NCBI RefSeq assembly: GCF_018613755.1
Contig: NZ_JAGGPP010000034.1
Span: forward strand, 39,170 to 103,169
Length of the DNA: 64,000 nt
Direction of reading: 5' to 3'
Origin: Arthrobacter sp. ISL-72
Lineage (GTDB): Bacteria; Actinomycetota; Actinomycetes; Actinomycetales; Micrococcaceae
The number at the start of each line of letters is the position of its first letter. Within the stretch, counting starts at the first letter, position 1. The position numbers and the translations under genes were made by a program. The notes below the pieces were generated by a model that saw nothing but the letters and a program-made list of their open reading frames with translations, was not told the DNA's origin and did no database searches. Below, one piece after another: positions 43,115 through 50,984 of the stretch.

Positions 43115-44020
43115 ATGCTGTACTCCAAGGTCACGCCGGAACAAAAGCGGATCCGGTTCCGCGAGCTCCTGGCCTCCGGGACCATCGCCCAGTTCCCCGG
43201 CGCGTTCAACCCCCTCTCGGCGCGGCTCATCGAAGAAAAGGGCTTCGCCGGCGTCTACATTTCCGGCGCCGTCCTCGCCAACGACCTCGGCCTGCCGGAC
43301 ATCGGCCTGACCACACTCACCGAGGTGGCCACCCGGGCCGGGCAGATCGCCCGCATGACCGACCTGCCGGCGATCGTCGACGCCGACACGGGCTTCGGCG
43401 AGCCGATGAACGTGGCGCGCAGCGTCCAGGAAATCGAAAACGCCGGCCTGGCCGGGCTCCACATCGAGGACCAGTTCAACCCCAAACGCTGCGGCCACCT
43501 GGACGGCAAAAACGTGGTGGACCTGGACACTGCCACCAAACGCATCCGGGCCGCAGCCGACGCCCGCCGTGACCCCAACTTCCTGATCATGGCCCGCACC
43601 GACATCCGCGCCACCGAGGGGCTCGAAGCGGCGCAGGAACGTGCCAGGGCGCTGGTTGAGGCCGGGGCCGACGCGATTTTCCCGGAAGCCATGAAGGACC
43701 TCAGCGAGTTCCAGGCTATCCGCGACGCCGTGGACGTGCCGATCCTGGCCAACATGACTGAATTCGGGAAGAGCGACCTCTTCACCGTGGACCAGCTCCA
43801 GGCAGTCGGCGTGAACATGGTCATCTACCCCGTCACGCTGCTCCGTAGTGCCATGGGCGCCGCGGAGCGTACTCTGGAATCGATTAGGTCCGACGGCACC
43901 CAGGAGGCACAGGTAAGGAGCATGCTGACCCGTGCGCGGCTGTACGACCTCGTGGACTACGAAGCCTACAACCGCTTCGACACCGGAGTCTTCAATTTCA
44001 AGATTCCCGGCACCAACTGA
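43115..44020 (+). CDS. prpB: methylisocitrate lyase
   Basis: Cleaves 2-methylisocitrate to pyruvate and succinate. A 301-residue PEP-mutase/isocitrate lyase superfamily protein with the catalytic signature 'PKRCGHLDGKN' (K-[KR]-CGH), 'VDADTGFGEPMNVARSVQE' for Mg binding and 'LIMARTDIRA'. Succinate produced here is also a DctA substrate, linking the two parts of the region. It abuts prpD. Confidence 0.97.
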   Translation: MLYSKVTPEQKRIRFRELLASGTIAQFPGAFNPLSARLIEEKGFAGVYISGAVLANDLGLPDIGLTTLTEVATRAGQIARMTDLPAIVDADTGFGEPMNVARSVQEIENAGLAGLHIEDQFNPKRCGHLDGKNVVDLDTATKRIRAAADARRDPNFLIMARTDIRATEGLEAAQERARALVEAGADAIFPEAMKDLSEFQAIRDAVDVPILANMTEFGKSDLFTVDQLQAVGVNMVIYPVTLLRSAMGAAERTLESIRSDGTQEAQVRSMLTRARLYDLVDYEAYNRFDTGVFNFKIPGTN

Positions 44021-44086
44021 CCGTCCAACCATCCAGGATTTCCGGCCTCGGCCGGCACGCAGCATAAGGAACGAAGGAGTTTCAGC

Positions 44087-45226
44087 ATGGCTGAAAATGA
44101 GATCAAAAAGGGCCTCGCCGGCGTCGTGGTGGACTACACCGCGGTGTCCAAGGTCAATTCCGACACCAACTCTCTGCTGTACCGCGGCTACCCTGTCCAG
44201 GAACTCGCCGCCCGGTGCAGTTTCGAGGAAGTGGCCTACCTGCTCTGGAACGGCGAGCTGCCCACCGCGGAGCAGCTGGCCGCGTTCACGGCACGGGAAC
44301 GGGCGGGCCGGCCGCTGGATCCGGTGGTCAAGCAGGTCATCGACGCGCTGCCCACCAGCGCCCATCCCATGGATGTGTGCCGGACGGCGGCCTCGGTCAT
44401 GGGGGCACGGCACGAGCTTGCCGAGGATTCATCGCGCGAGGCCAACATGAAGAAGGCCATTGATCTCTTCGCGGCCATGCCGGCAGTGGTGGCGTACGAC
44501 CAGCGCCGCCGGCGGGGCCAGGAGCCCGTGCAGCCCCGCGAGGATCTGGACTATTCGGCCAACTTCCTCTGGATGACTTTTGGCGAGGAGCAGGTTCCGG
44601 AAGTCGTCGAGGCTTTCAACGTGTCCATGATTCTGTACGCTGAGCACTCCTTCAACGCTTCGACTTTCACGGCCCGTGTGATCACGTCCACGCTCGCGGA
44701 CCTGCATTCGGCCGTGACCGGTGCCATCGGCGCGCTCAAGGGTGCGCTCCATGGCGGTGCCAACGAGGCAGTGATGCACACCTTCGATGAGATCGGCATC
44801 CGTCCCGAAGAGTCCCTCGAGGACGCGGCAGCGCGGGCGAAGACCTGGATGGAAGACGCCCTGGCCCAGAAGAAGAAGGTCATGGGCTTCGGCCACCGGG
44901 TTTACAAGCACGGCGACTCGCGGGTCCCCACCATGAAGGCCGCGCTGGACAAGATGATCGCGCACTACGGCCGTCCCGAGCTACTGGGTCTGTACAGCGG
45001 GCTGGAGACCGCCATGGACGAGGCCAAGGGCATCAAGCCGAACCTCGACTACCCCACCGGCCCCACCTACCACCTCATGGGCTTCGACACAGCAACGTTC
45101 ACTCCCCTGTTCGTCGCCAGCCGCATCACCGGCTGGACCGCGCACATCATGGAGCAGTTGGACTCGAACTCCCTGATCCGTCCGTTGAGCGAATACAACG
45201 GCGAGGAGGAACGGCACCTTTCATAG
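44087..45226 (+). CDS. prpC: 2-methylcitrate synthase / citrate synthase
   Basis: Condenses propionyl-CoA (or acetyl-CoA) with oxaloacetate. The 379-residue type II-like short citrate synthase has catalytic residues in 'LHGGANEAVMHTFDEIG' (His) and 'GFGHRVYKHGDSRVP' (His), and 'LDYPTGPTYHLMGFD' (Asp region). Assignment to methylcitrate synthase rests on operon position; dual activity is common. A GAAGGAG sequence precedes the ATG. It lies 66 nt after prpB. Confidence 0.94.
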   Translation: MAENEIKKGLAGVVVDYTAVSKVNSDTNSLLYRGYPVQELAARCSFEEVAYLLWNGELPTAEQLAAFTARERAGRPLDPVVKQVIDALPTSAHPMDVCRTAASVMGARHELAEDSSREANMKKAIDLFAAMPAVVAYDQRRRRGQEPVQPREDLDYSANFLWMTFGEEQVPEVVEAFNVSMILYAEHSFNASTFTARVITSTLADLHSAVTGAIGALKGALHGGANEAVMHTFDEIGIRPEESLEDAAARAKTWMEDALAQKKKVMGFGHRVYKHGDSRVPTMKAALDKMIAHYGRPELLGLYSGLETAMDEAKGIKPNLDYPTGPTYHLMGFDTATFTPLFVASRITGWTAHIMEQLDSNSLIRPLSEYNGEEERHLS

Positions 45227-45245
45227 TCCTTGCGTTCCCGGAACT

Positions 45246-45291
45246 ACGACGGCGGGGCCGGCCACCTTAGGTGACCGGCCCCGCCGTCGTA
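45246..45291. terminator. GC-rich hairpin between prpC and the duplicated-domain membrane protein gene
   Basis: ACGACGGCGGGGCCGG pairs with CCGGCCCCGCCGTCGT around a 13-nt loop region that itself can pair (CACC/GGTG). No T-tract; convergent genes on both sides. Confidence 0.6.
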
Positions 45292-45301
45292 CTCGGGCCT
45301 C

Positions 45302-46801
45302 TTAGCCGTGGATCTTCAGGGACATGACGATGCGCTTGAGCGTCTTGAATTCTTCGGATTCCATGTAGGCCCGCGCCTCGTCCATTGAATAGAACTTCAG
45401 GTCCGTCGCGGCGCCGCTGTTGTAGTTCTGGGCGAAGAAGTACTCTCCTGATGGGAGACCGCTCACCACATTCTGCGGGTCGCAGGTGGTGCCGTCCACG
45501 CCCCAGCTCTCATCAGCAATGCCGAGGTTGGCGACGAAGGGCGCTGAGTCACGGGCGAAATATGTCACATCCCAAACCCGGAAAATGAACTGCGGCGGGA
45601 TGGCGCGCTCACCTTGGCGGTTGCTCGGGAAGGACATCGGTGCGCTGTCCAGGACAGTGAAGGGCGTGCACGGAGAAATGAGGTTCGGCATGTTCCGGGT
45701 CTGGTTGAAGCCGAGGGTGAGCAGCGTCCGGCCCTGGTCGTTGACGACATCCGAGTAGCGGCCATCTTCCCGGCCTGCGATGGTCCAGTTGTCGGGGTAC
45801 TCAAAACTGCCCAGTCCGTTGCCGCTGGTGTAGCTCTTCCACTCCACCGGCTTCTTGACGGGCCGCAGTTCCAGGGAGATCAGCATCCGCTTCATGTCCC
45901 GGTACTCCTGGGTCTGCATGTAGGCCTCGGCTTCGGCCACGGAGCCGAACGTCAGTGGAGCGTCCTTGCCATCCTGTTGCAGGGACCAGGTATCCCCGAA
46001 GCTGACAGTGGGAGTGTCTTCGGGTCCCAGGATGCTGTTGTAGAGGACACAGGTCGTGGTTCCGGGAGCCAGTTCAGCGTCATTCAAGGCCATGCTTCCG
46101 TAAACTTTGTCGGACTGAATGACCCGGAACACGAACTCTGATGGACCACGTGGAAGTTCCTTCAGCTTCGCCGCCTTTTGGGGAATGTCCAAGGCCACCG
46201 CGTCGAGGGTGTTGTAGGGCTTGGGGACGGGGCAGGTGTAGCCAGCCGCACGGTCGTAAATCAGGTCCAGGGTCGCTACCTTCTTGCCAGCAGAATTGTT
46301 GACGCCAATAACGTTGTAGCCGGCCCCTTGGATGGTCTGGGGTTCCTCCGTCACGGTCCAGCCCACAGGGTGCTCGAACGTCGCCTGGCCGGTGGCGTCG
46401 GTAAATTTCGTCCAGGCGGCAGGCGCCGCACTGGGTGTGGCAGTGGGCGTAGGAGTCGGCGTGGGCGTGGCGGTGGCAGATGTCGTCGGCGTCGCAGTGG
46501 CGGTTTCCGTGGCCGCCGCCACTGTGCTGGCGGGTTCGGGGGCCGAAGTCAGTGCGCCGAGGTTTCCGGCCACCAGGACGCCGGCGGCGACGGCCGCCAC
46601 CGCGATCGTCAGCAGTGCTGCAACCTTGGCGCGGCGCCGCCGTCGGGCGTCATCCAGGGAAGCCACCCCGGTGGCGACGTTGTCGCTAAAGGCGGCCGGT
46701 TCAGACAGCATCCGGCGCAGCTCGGTTTCACCGTCGGGGACACCGAAAGGATCGGAGTGGAGCGGGTCCGTGCCTGCGATCAGGTTCTTGATCGGATCCA
46801 T
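45302..46801 (-). CDS. ECF-linked membrane protein with duplicated extracellular domain
   Basis: A 499-residue type II membrane protein not matching a family I can name. Residues 1-58 are cytoplasmic, with a short acidic 'DPFGVPDGETELRRMLSEP' and a basic 'DDARRRRRAK' stop; one membrane helix spans about 60-82; a Thr/Pro/Ala linker covers 85-128. The outside part is a tandem duplication: about 130-318 and 320-499. Matching positions include FEHPVGWTV/FEYPDNWTI, FVFRV/FIFRV, TTTC/GTTC and 'EAEAYMQTQEYRDMKRMLIS'/'EARAYMESEEFKTLKRIVMS'. Each half has two conserved Cys. The ATG lies 2 nt after the ECF sigma stop, so it is probably the sigma factor's membrane anti-sigma or sensor partner; no zinc (ZAS) motif is seen. 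Confidence 0.85.
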   Translation of the reverse strand: MDPIKNLIAGTDPLHSDPFGVPDGETELRRMLSEPAAFSDNVATGVASLDDARRRRRAKVAALLTIAVAAVAAGVLVAGNLGALTSAPEPASTVAAATETATATPTTSATATPTPTPTPTATPSAAPAAWTKFTDATGQATFEHPVGWTVTEEPQTIQGAGYNVIGVNNSAGKKVATLDLIYDRAAGYTCPVPKPYNTLDAVALDIPQKAAKLKELPRGPSEFVFRVIQSDKVYGSMALNDAELAPGTTTCVLYNSILGPEDTPTVSFGDTWSLQQDGKDAPLTFGSVAEAEAYMQTQEYRDMKRMLISLELRPVKKPVEWKSYTSGNGLGSFEYPDNWTIAGREDGRYSDVVNDQGRTLLTLGFNQTRNMPNLISPCTPFTVLDSAPMSFPSNRQGERAIPPQFIFRVWDVTYFARDSAPFVANLGIADESWGVDGTTCDPQNVVSGLPSGEYFFAQNYNSGAATDLKFYSMDEARAYMESEEFKTLKRIVMSLKIHG

Positions 46802-46803
46802 GG

Positions 46804-47313
46804 TTATGCACCCATTTTCTGTGTGATCGATTCAGAGTGGGCCGGCAGATGCTTTCGGAAGGCCGCCCGTGCCCGGTGCAGCCGGACTTTGGCGGCCGAT
46901 TCGCTGCATTGCAGCACGCCGGCTATTTCTGCCATGGTCAGCCCGTCCCAGTACGCCAGCTGCAGGATGTCCCGGTCCTTGTCGCGGAGTGCCGCCATGG
47001 CATCGTCCACGGTGGAGCCCTCGTCGCTGCTGTTCGACGGCGACGCCCCGGTCAGGCGGAGCTTCTCATGGAGCGCCTGCTGCCGGTCCCTGGCCCGGTA
47101 GGCGTTGCCCACCAGGTTGCGGGCGATCGTCAGCAGCCGGGCAATTTCCACCGGACCTGTGGCCTGCGGTTTCTGCCAGACCACCCGAAAGACATCGGCC
47201 GCCAGCTCCTGGGCGAGCTCGCGATCATTGACTCGGCGCTGGATGTACGAGTACACGCGCGGATAGTTGTCTTTGTGAAGGGCGATGAACGCCAGTTCGC
47301 GCTCAGAAAGCAC
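46804..47313 (-). CDS. ECF-type RNA polymerase sigma factor, module 1
   Basis: A 169-residue sigma-70 family factor with regions 2 ('YSYIQRRVNDRELAQELAAD', 'VFRVVWQK') and 4 ('DRDILQLAYWDGLTMAEIAG' and 'CSESAAKVRLHRARAAFRKH'). It is a clear paralogue of the factor at 49275-49778 (shared 'EFIALH/AFIALH', 'ELAADVFR', 'DRD..L.L.YWD.LT'). The start is GTG at 47313 with GGGGG 8 nt upstream. The paired membrane gene follows 2 nt after the stop. A TTACA-CCGG-AAAAATCTTT motif upstream is shared with module 2 and may be an autoregulated promoter. Confidence 0.93.
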   Translation of the reverse strand: MLSERELAFIALHKDNYPRVYSYIQRRVNDRELAQELAADVFRVVWQKPQATGPVEIARLLTIARNLVGNAYRARDRQQALHEKLRLTGASPSNSSDEGSTVDDAMAALRDKDRDILQLAYWDGLTMAEIAGVLQCSESAAKVRLHRARAAFRKHLPAHSESITQKMGA

Positions 47314-47379
47314 GATGTCCCCCTAGTAAGTAGTGCCCTGATCTGCAGGCTAACTGTGTAGTTTCCGGCAGGCGGTGGT

Positions 47380-47408
47380 GCCGTTACATCCGGTTCAAAA
47401 ATCTTTAT
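47380..47408 (-). promoter_or_regulatory. shared upstream motif of ECF module 1
   Basis: On the forward strand TTACATCCGG at 47384 is followed by AAAAATCTTT. The equivalent region of module 2 (49845-49867) has TTACACCGCCGG then AAAAATTCTTT. Both lie about 71-75 nt before the sigma start; on the coding strand they give TGTAAC/TGTAAG, a possible ECF -35. Confidence 0.4.
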
Positions 47409-47416
47409 GCAGGCGG

Positions 47417-47436
47417 AGTGAGACGAAAGCAGTCTC
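47417..47436 (-). terminator. possible terminator of the Nudix gene
   Basis: TGAGACTGCTTTCGTCTCA-type hairpin with 6-bp stem; on the minus strand a GATTTTT tract follows about 14 nt later. Weak. Confidence 0.4.
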
Positions 47437-47449
47437 ATCGAACACCTGC

Positions 47450-47944
47450 CTACGGCAACCGGGACCATGCCTCGCTGTGGACCTCTGCGACGTTCTCGTT
47501 GTCCGCGGCGAGGACGACCCTCACAGCGATGCGCTCGCCGGAAATCATGGCCGGGAGCCAGTGTTCGGCGTCTGCCCACATGTGCTGCACCGGAAGTTTC
47601 TGCACGGGATACCATTGCGGAGCGATCTCCTCGCTCTCACGCGGTTCCCCGGCCCAGCGTTCGCTGAGGTAGACGGTGGTGAACATATTCCATTCCGGTC
47701 TCGCCGGAAACACAAAGTCCACGGTGCCGGCAGTGACCAGGTCGTGCTCGGCCACATGGACATGGATTTCTTCCTGGACCTCCCGGCAGGCGGCTTCCGG
47801 AGCCCGTTCCCCCGCTTCGACGTGTCCGCCCACGCCAACGACCTTTCCGACGCCGAACCCCGTCTTCTTCCGGCCAAGCAAGACTTCCTGCCCCGCGACG
47901 CCGTCGCGGAGCAGGAAGCAAAGGGTAACGAGGGCTGCGCTCAT
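47450..47944 (-). CDS. Nudix hydrolase (MutT/MTH1-like)
   Basis: A 164-residue pyrophosphohydrolase. The complete Nudix box 'GGHVEAGERAPEAACREV' followed by 'QEEIHV' gives the G-x5-E-x7-REUxEE metal site. 'GFGVGKVVGVGGHVEAGE' and 'WNMFTTVYLSERWAGEP' resemble MTH1-type 8-oxo-dGTPases more than MutT, but the substrate is not certain. It lies alone between the two ECF modules, on the same strand, 35 nt after module 2's membrane gene stop in the order of transcription; whether it is cotranscribed with that module is open. A TGAGAC-N7-GTCTCA hairpin (47417-47436) follows its stop. Confidence 0.88.
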   Translation of the reverse strand: MSAALVTLCFLLRDGVAGQEVLLGRKKTGFGVGKVVGVGGHVEAGERAPEAACREVQEEIHVHVAEHDLVTAGTVDFVFPARPEWNMFTTVYLSERWAGEPRESEEIAPQWYPVQKLPVQHMWADAEHWLPAMISGERIAVRVVLAADNENVAEVHSEAWSRLP

Positions 47945-47979
47945 TGACTCAGCCTAACGGGAGGACACCCGCTGTGCTG

Positions 47980-49272
47980 TCAGCTTTGCCCCGGTGCTAC
48001 CTGCAGGGTCGCCAGCACGGTGGCAATCTGGTGGTACTCCGCGCTGGCAATCCAACCTCTTGCCACTTCAAGGTTGTCGAACCTCAAGTCAATCGCGCCG
48101 GCTTCACTCGGCTGGGCAAGACCGGTATCAAAATTCAGCGCCAGACCGTCCACCCGGACCGGAGTGAGGGCGCATGTTTGCTCACCCGCGGCTTGGACAT
48201 GGGCCACCAGCAGCGCCCCGTGCAACTGTTCGCCCTTGAAGACCCCGTAGACCATCCTGGCCGACGGATCGGGAATTCCTTGAAGGGGGACCGATTCAAG
48301 GATTTCAAACCCGCCCTGCGGTCCGCAGGAGATTTCAAAGTCAGCAGCCGCCGGCGCGCCAAATGCCAGGCTCGCAACACGCGTCCCAAAGCCGTCCTCG
48401 ACCATCAGGGCCAGCGATCCGTCAGCCGGGCCGGCAGTTCCGGGCCGGACCGCGAAGGCGGCAGGATGCTCGAATGTCACAACATGCCCCTGGGAGGCCT
48501 GCTGGAAAGTCGTGCCTCCGGTGTCGGCAGAAGTCGGACCCTCGCCCACCAGCTGCGGACGCAGTTCAACCGGAATTCCCTTGTCCGTGAACTCCTTGTC
48601 CATGGCCTGCTGCGGGGTGACCTGCTGGCCGTTCTGCGCGACGTCGTTGTTCAGCGTCTGGAACTTCCAGTTGAAGACGCTGGACCACTGCTGCTTGAAG
48701 TCCGTGAGGAAGCGGCCATTCTCAAGCTTGGCAATCAGGAACCAGGCGTTGCCGCCGTCAAGCTGCAGAGCACGGACTCCGTCATCGGAGATGGCGTACG
48801 CGAGCCAGCCGTCCGCGCAACCCAGCACCGTGTAGTACTTCTGCTCGTCGGCGGGAATCGGTTTGATGGCGTGTTCCTGGTCGTTGCGCTGCTGGTCGAT
48901 GTTGGCGAGCGTGCACTCCACTCCGTTGCTGCTCAGCGCGGCCGGTGCGCTTCCGGTCGCAGTCGGAACGGCGGAGGATGTCGGAGTCGGGGCCGCCGTC
49001 ACCGTCGGAGTGCCAGTCTGAGCAGGAGCAGGCACCGGTTGCGGTACGAGGTTGCCGCCGACAATCACGGCACCAGCGACGGCTGCGGCGGCCAGGACGG
49101 TGGCGGCAGCTGCCCGAACGGCGGTGCGGCGTGCAGGCTTGCGCCCCGCCAAGGAGACGACGTTCGGATCCGTGGAGAACACGGCCGAACCTGCCGCGTC
49201 GAATCCCTGAGTTGCCTTGGGGTCTCCTACGCGTGGTTTGGCATCCTTCATGAGCTGCTCGATGCGGTCCAT
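47980..49272 (-). CDS. ECF-linked membrane protein, module 2
   Basis: A 430-residue protein with the same plan as the one at 45302-46801: cytoplasmic N-terminus (1-48, 'MDRIEQLMKDAKPRVGDPKA'), basic stop, one membrane helix about 51-73, Pro/Thr/Ala linker to ~110. Outside, residues 117-205 form a distinct domain with a Cys120/Cys152 pair, and residues ~263-427 are one copy of the domain that is duplicated in module 1: 'VTFEHPAAFAV', 'TRVASLAFG', 'SCGPQ', 'TCALTP' and 'ARGWIASAEYHQIATVLATL'. ATG at 49272 lies 2 nt after the sigma stop, with the same TAACCATGGA junction as module 1. Probable anti-sigma/sensor; function unproven. Confidence 0.84.
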   Translation of the reverse strand: MDRIEQLMKDAKPRVGDPKATQGFDAAGSAVFSTDPNVVSLAGRKPARRTAVRAAAATVLAAAAVAGAVIVGGNLVPQPVPAPAQTGTPTVTAAPTPTSSAVPTATGSAPAALSSNGVECTLANIDQQRNDQEHAIKPIPADEQKYYTVLGCADGWLAYAISDDGVRALQLDGGNAWFLIAKLENGRFLTDFKQQWSSVFNWKFQTLNNDVAQNGQQVTPQQAMDKEFTDKGIPVELRPQLVGEGPTSADTGGTTFQQASQGHVVTFEHPAAFAVRPGTAGPADGSLALMVEDGFGTRVASLAFGAPAAADFEISCGPQGGFEILESVPLQGIPDPSARMVYGVFKGEQLHGALLVAHVQAAGEQTCALTPVRVDGLALNFDTGLAQPSEAGAIDLRFDNLEVARGWIASAEYHQIATVLATLQVAPGQS

Positions 49273-49274
49273 GG

Positions 49275-49778
49275 TTAGCCCTTCCGTTCTGTCATGAGGT
49301 GCGCGGGTGCGGCTTTCGCGAAGGCCTTCCTGGCCCGGTGCAGCCTGACGGCGGCGGCCGAAGGAGAGCATTCCAGGCTCTCGGATAATTCGCCGGTGGT
49401 GAGGTCGTCCCAGTAGCTGAGCATGAGGACCTCCCGGTCCCGGTCATTGAGGCTCATGAGCACTTCGGCAACGGCGGCGCGCTGCCCGTCGTCCGCAGCA
49501 GTTCCCCGCGTACGGGCTTCCTCTTCCAGCCGTTCGATCAGTTGCTGCCGACGGCGGCGGCCCTTGTACTCGTTGCCGAGAACATTCCTGGCCGTGGCGA
49601 TCAGCCAGCCGATGCCGGGCGGCTCGTCGGACCGTTTTTCCCAGGCAATCCGGAAAACGTCGGCGGCAAGCTCTTCCGCGCGGGTCTGGTCGTTAATGCG
49701 GTATGCGATGTAGTGATAAACGCGAGTGAAATGCTGAGTGTGCAAGGCAATGAACTCGTGTTCCCTGGCAGCCAACAT
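49275..49778 (-). CDS. ECF-type RNA polymerase sigma factor, module 2
   Basis: A 167-residue paralogue of the 46804-47313 factor. Region 2: 'VYHYIAYRINDQTRAEELAA', 'DVFRIAWEKR' and 'IATARNVLGNEYKG'; region 4: 'DREVLMLSYWDDLTTGELSE', 'CSPSAAAVRLHRARKAF'. No C-terminal extension (SnoaL) as in ECF41, and no obvious N-terminal anti-sigma contact features. ATG at 49778 with GGGGGAGG upstream. It is transcribed towards its membrane partner. Confidence 0.93.
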   Translation of the reverse strand: MLAAREHEFIALHTQHFTRVYHYIAYRINDQTRAEELAADVFRIAWEKRSDEPPGIGWLIATARNVLGNEYKGRRRRQQLIERLEEEARTRGTAADDGQRAAVAEVLMSLNDRDREVLMLSYWDDLTTGELSESLECSPSAAAVRLHRARKAFAKAAPAHLMTERKG

Positions 49779-49844
49779 AGTGCCTCCCCCGGCCTCGGAT
49801 GACTTTGGACTTTAATCACTAAGTGTCCTGGGTGAGGCCGTTTC

Positions 49845-49885
49845 TTACACCGCCGGAAAAATTCTTTCCGGCTTTGAGCCGGTCA
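49845..49885 (-). promoter_or_regulatory. shared ECF-module motif overlapping the xerD 3' hairpins
   Basis: TTACACCGCCGGAAAAATTCTTT (49845-49867) parallels the region before module 1. Two hairpins overlap it: CCGGAAA-N5-TTTCCGG (49853-49871) and CCGGCT-CAA-AGCCGG (49869-49884), which may terminate xerD, so terminator and promoter are interlocked here. Confidence 0.4.
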
Positions 49886-49922
49886 CTTTCTTGAGCCGGA
49901 AACTTGCCAGGTTAGGCGGCGC

Positions 49923-50984
49923 TTAGCCGAGTGCCCGGGGATGCGCGGCGGCATAGATCTCCCGCAGGGTGTCTGCGGTGACCAGGGTGTAGACCTGCGT
50001 AGTGGTGACTGACGCGTGGCCGAGGAGTTCCTGGACCACCCGCACGTCGGCGCCGCCTTCGAGCAAGTGCGTTGCAAAGGAATGCCGCAGCGTGTGCGGG
50101 GAGACGTCCTTGGTGATGTTCGCTTTGTCCGCCGCGGCCTTGAGGATGGTCCAGGCGCTCTGCCGGCTGATCCTGCCCCCGCGGGCGTTAAGGAAGAGCG
50201 CCGGGGTGCCCTTGCCCTTGGCCGCAAGCAGGGGTCGCCCGCGCACCAGGTACGCATCCAGGGCCCGGGCGCCATAGGATCCGAGGGGCACCAGCCGCTC
50301 CTTGGACCCCTTGCCGAACAGCCTGACGATTGCCGGGCCGGCCAGCTCTGTCTGCAGCGAAATATCGTCGACGTCCAAGCCAACTGCCTCGCTGATGCGG
50401 GCACCGGTGGAATACAGGAATTCCAGCAGGGCGCGGTCCCTCAGGCCTGTTGCCGTGTCAGTGCCGGCCGCTTCGAGGATCCTGGTGACCTCATCGACGC
50501 TGATGGCCTTGGGCAGCCGCTTGCCGGGCATCGGCGGGTGGACGTCGCCGGCGGGGTCCGCCGTCGTAATTCCCTCCAGCGCCCAGAACTTATGCAGGCC
50601 GCGGACGGCCACCACGGTCCTGGCGGCGGACCGGACACCGAGTGCCGTGCCGCCGTCCGAACCGTCTGAGAGCGCCTGCACAAACCCGGTCACGTGACGG
50701 CGGGTGACGTCAGCGGGATGCGCCGGGCCTGACGCCGCGAGGTAGTTTGCGTACCGGGCGAGGTCCCGGCGGTAGGCCGAGAGTGTGTTGGCCGCGAGGC
50801 CCCGTTCAACCCCCATGTGCTGGAGGTAGTCGTTGACGGCACGGTCGATGGCGTTCCGCGGCCGCTCCGGTGGGGCTTCCTTTGCCGGGGCGTCCTCTGC
50901 CGGTGCCTCCTGTACCGTGGCCTCCCGGGCGGGGACGGGCGCAGCACCGGCGCGTTCCGGCGCGGGAGTGGCCGTGCTGCCCAT
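49923..50984 (-). CDS. xerD: site-specific tyrosine recombinase XerD
   Basis: Resolves chromosome dimers at dif together with XerC. In the 353-residue protein the catalytic set is complete: Arg196 ('TGARISEA'), Lys228 ('GKGSKERLVP'), His297-x2-Arg300 ('SPHTLRHSFATHLLEGGAD'), His323 ('LLGHASVTTTQVYT') and Tyr332. The SAM-like N-terminal core domain starts near residue 45; residues 1-42 are an Ala/Pro/Glu-rich extension not found in most XerD proteins. Genomic position with Nudix and pyrG equals Rv1701. It is chromosomal housekeeping, not a phage integrase. Confidence 0.94.
   Translation of the reverse strand: MGSTATPAPERAGAAPVPAREATVQEAPAEDAPAKEAPPERPRNAIDRAVNDYLQHMGVERGLAANTLSAYRRDLARYANYLAASGPAHPADVTRRHVTGFVQALSDGSDGGTALGVRSAARTVVAVRGLHKFWALEGITTADPAGDVHPPMPGKRLPKAISVDEVTRILEAAGTDTATGLRDRALLEFLYSTGARISEAVGLDVDDISLQTELAGPAIVRLFGKGSKERLVPLGSYGARALDAYLVRGRPLLAAKGKGTPALFLNARGGRISRQSAWTILKAAADKANITKDVSPHTLRHSFATHLLEGGADVRVVQELLGHASVTTTQVYTLVTADTLREIYAAAHPRALG

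Noticed and set aside
41558..44413. A 951-codon open frame on the minus strand opposite prpD, prpB and prpC
   Set aside because: It mirrors the codon periodicity of the three well-identified plus-strand genes, has no recognisable domain, and such long antisense frames are normal at this GC content.
49923..50984. Phage or island integrase
   Set aside because: Although a tyrosine recombinase borders the accessory region, its sequence and the adjacent Nudix-pyrG-recN order identify it as housekeeping XerD.
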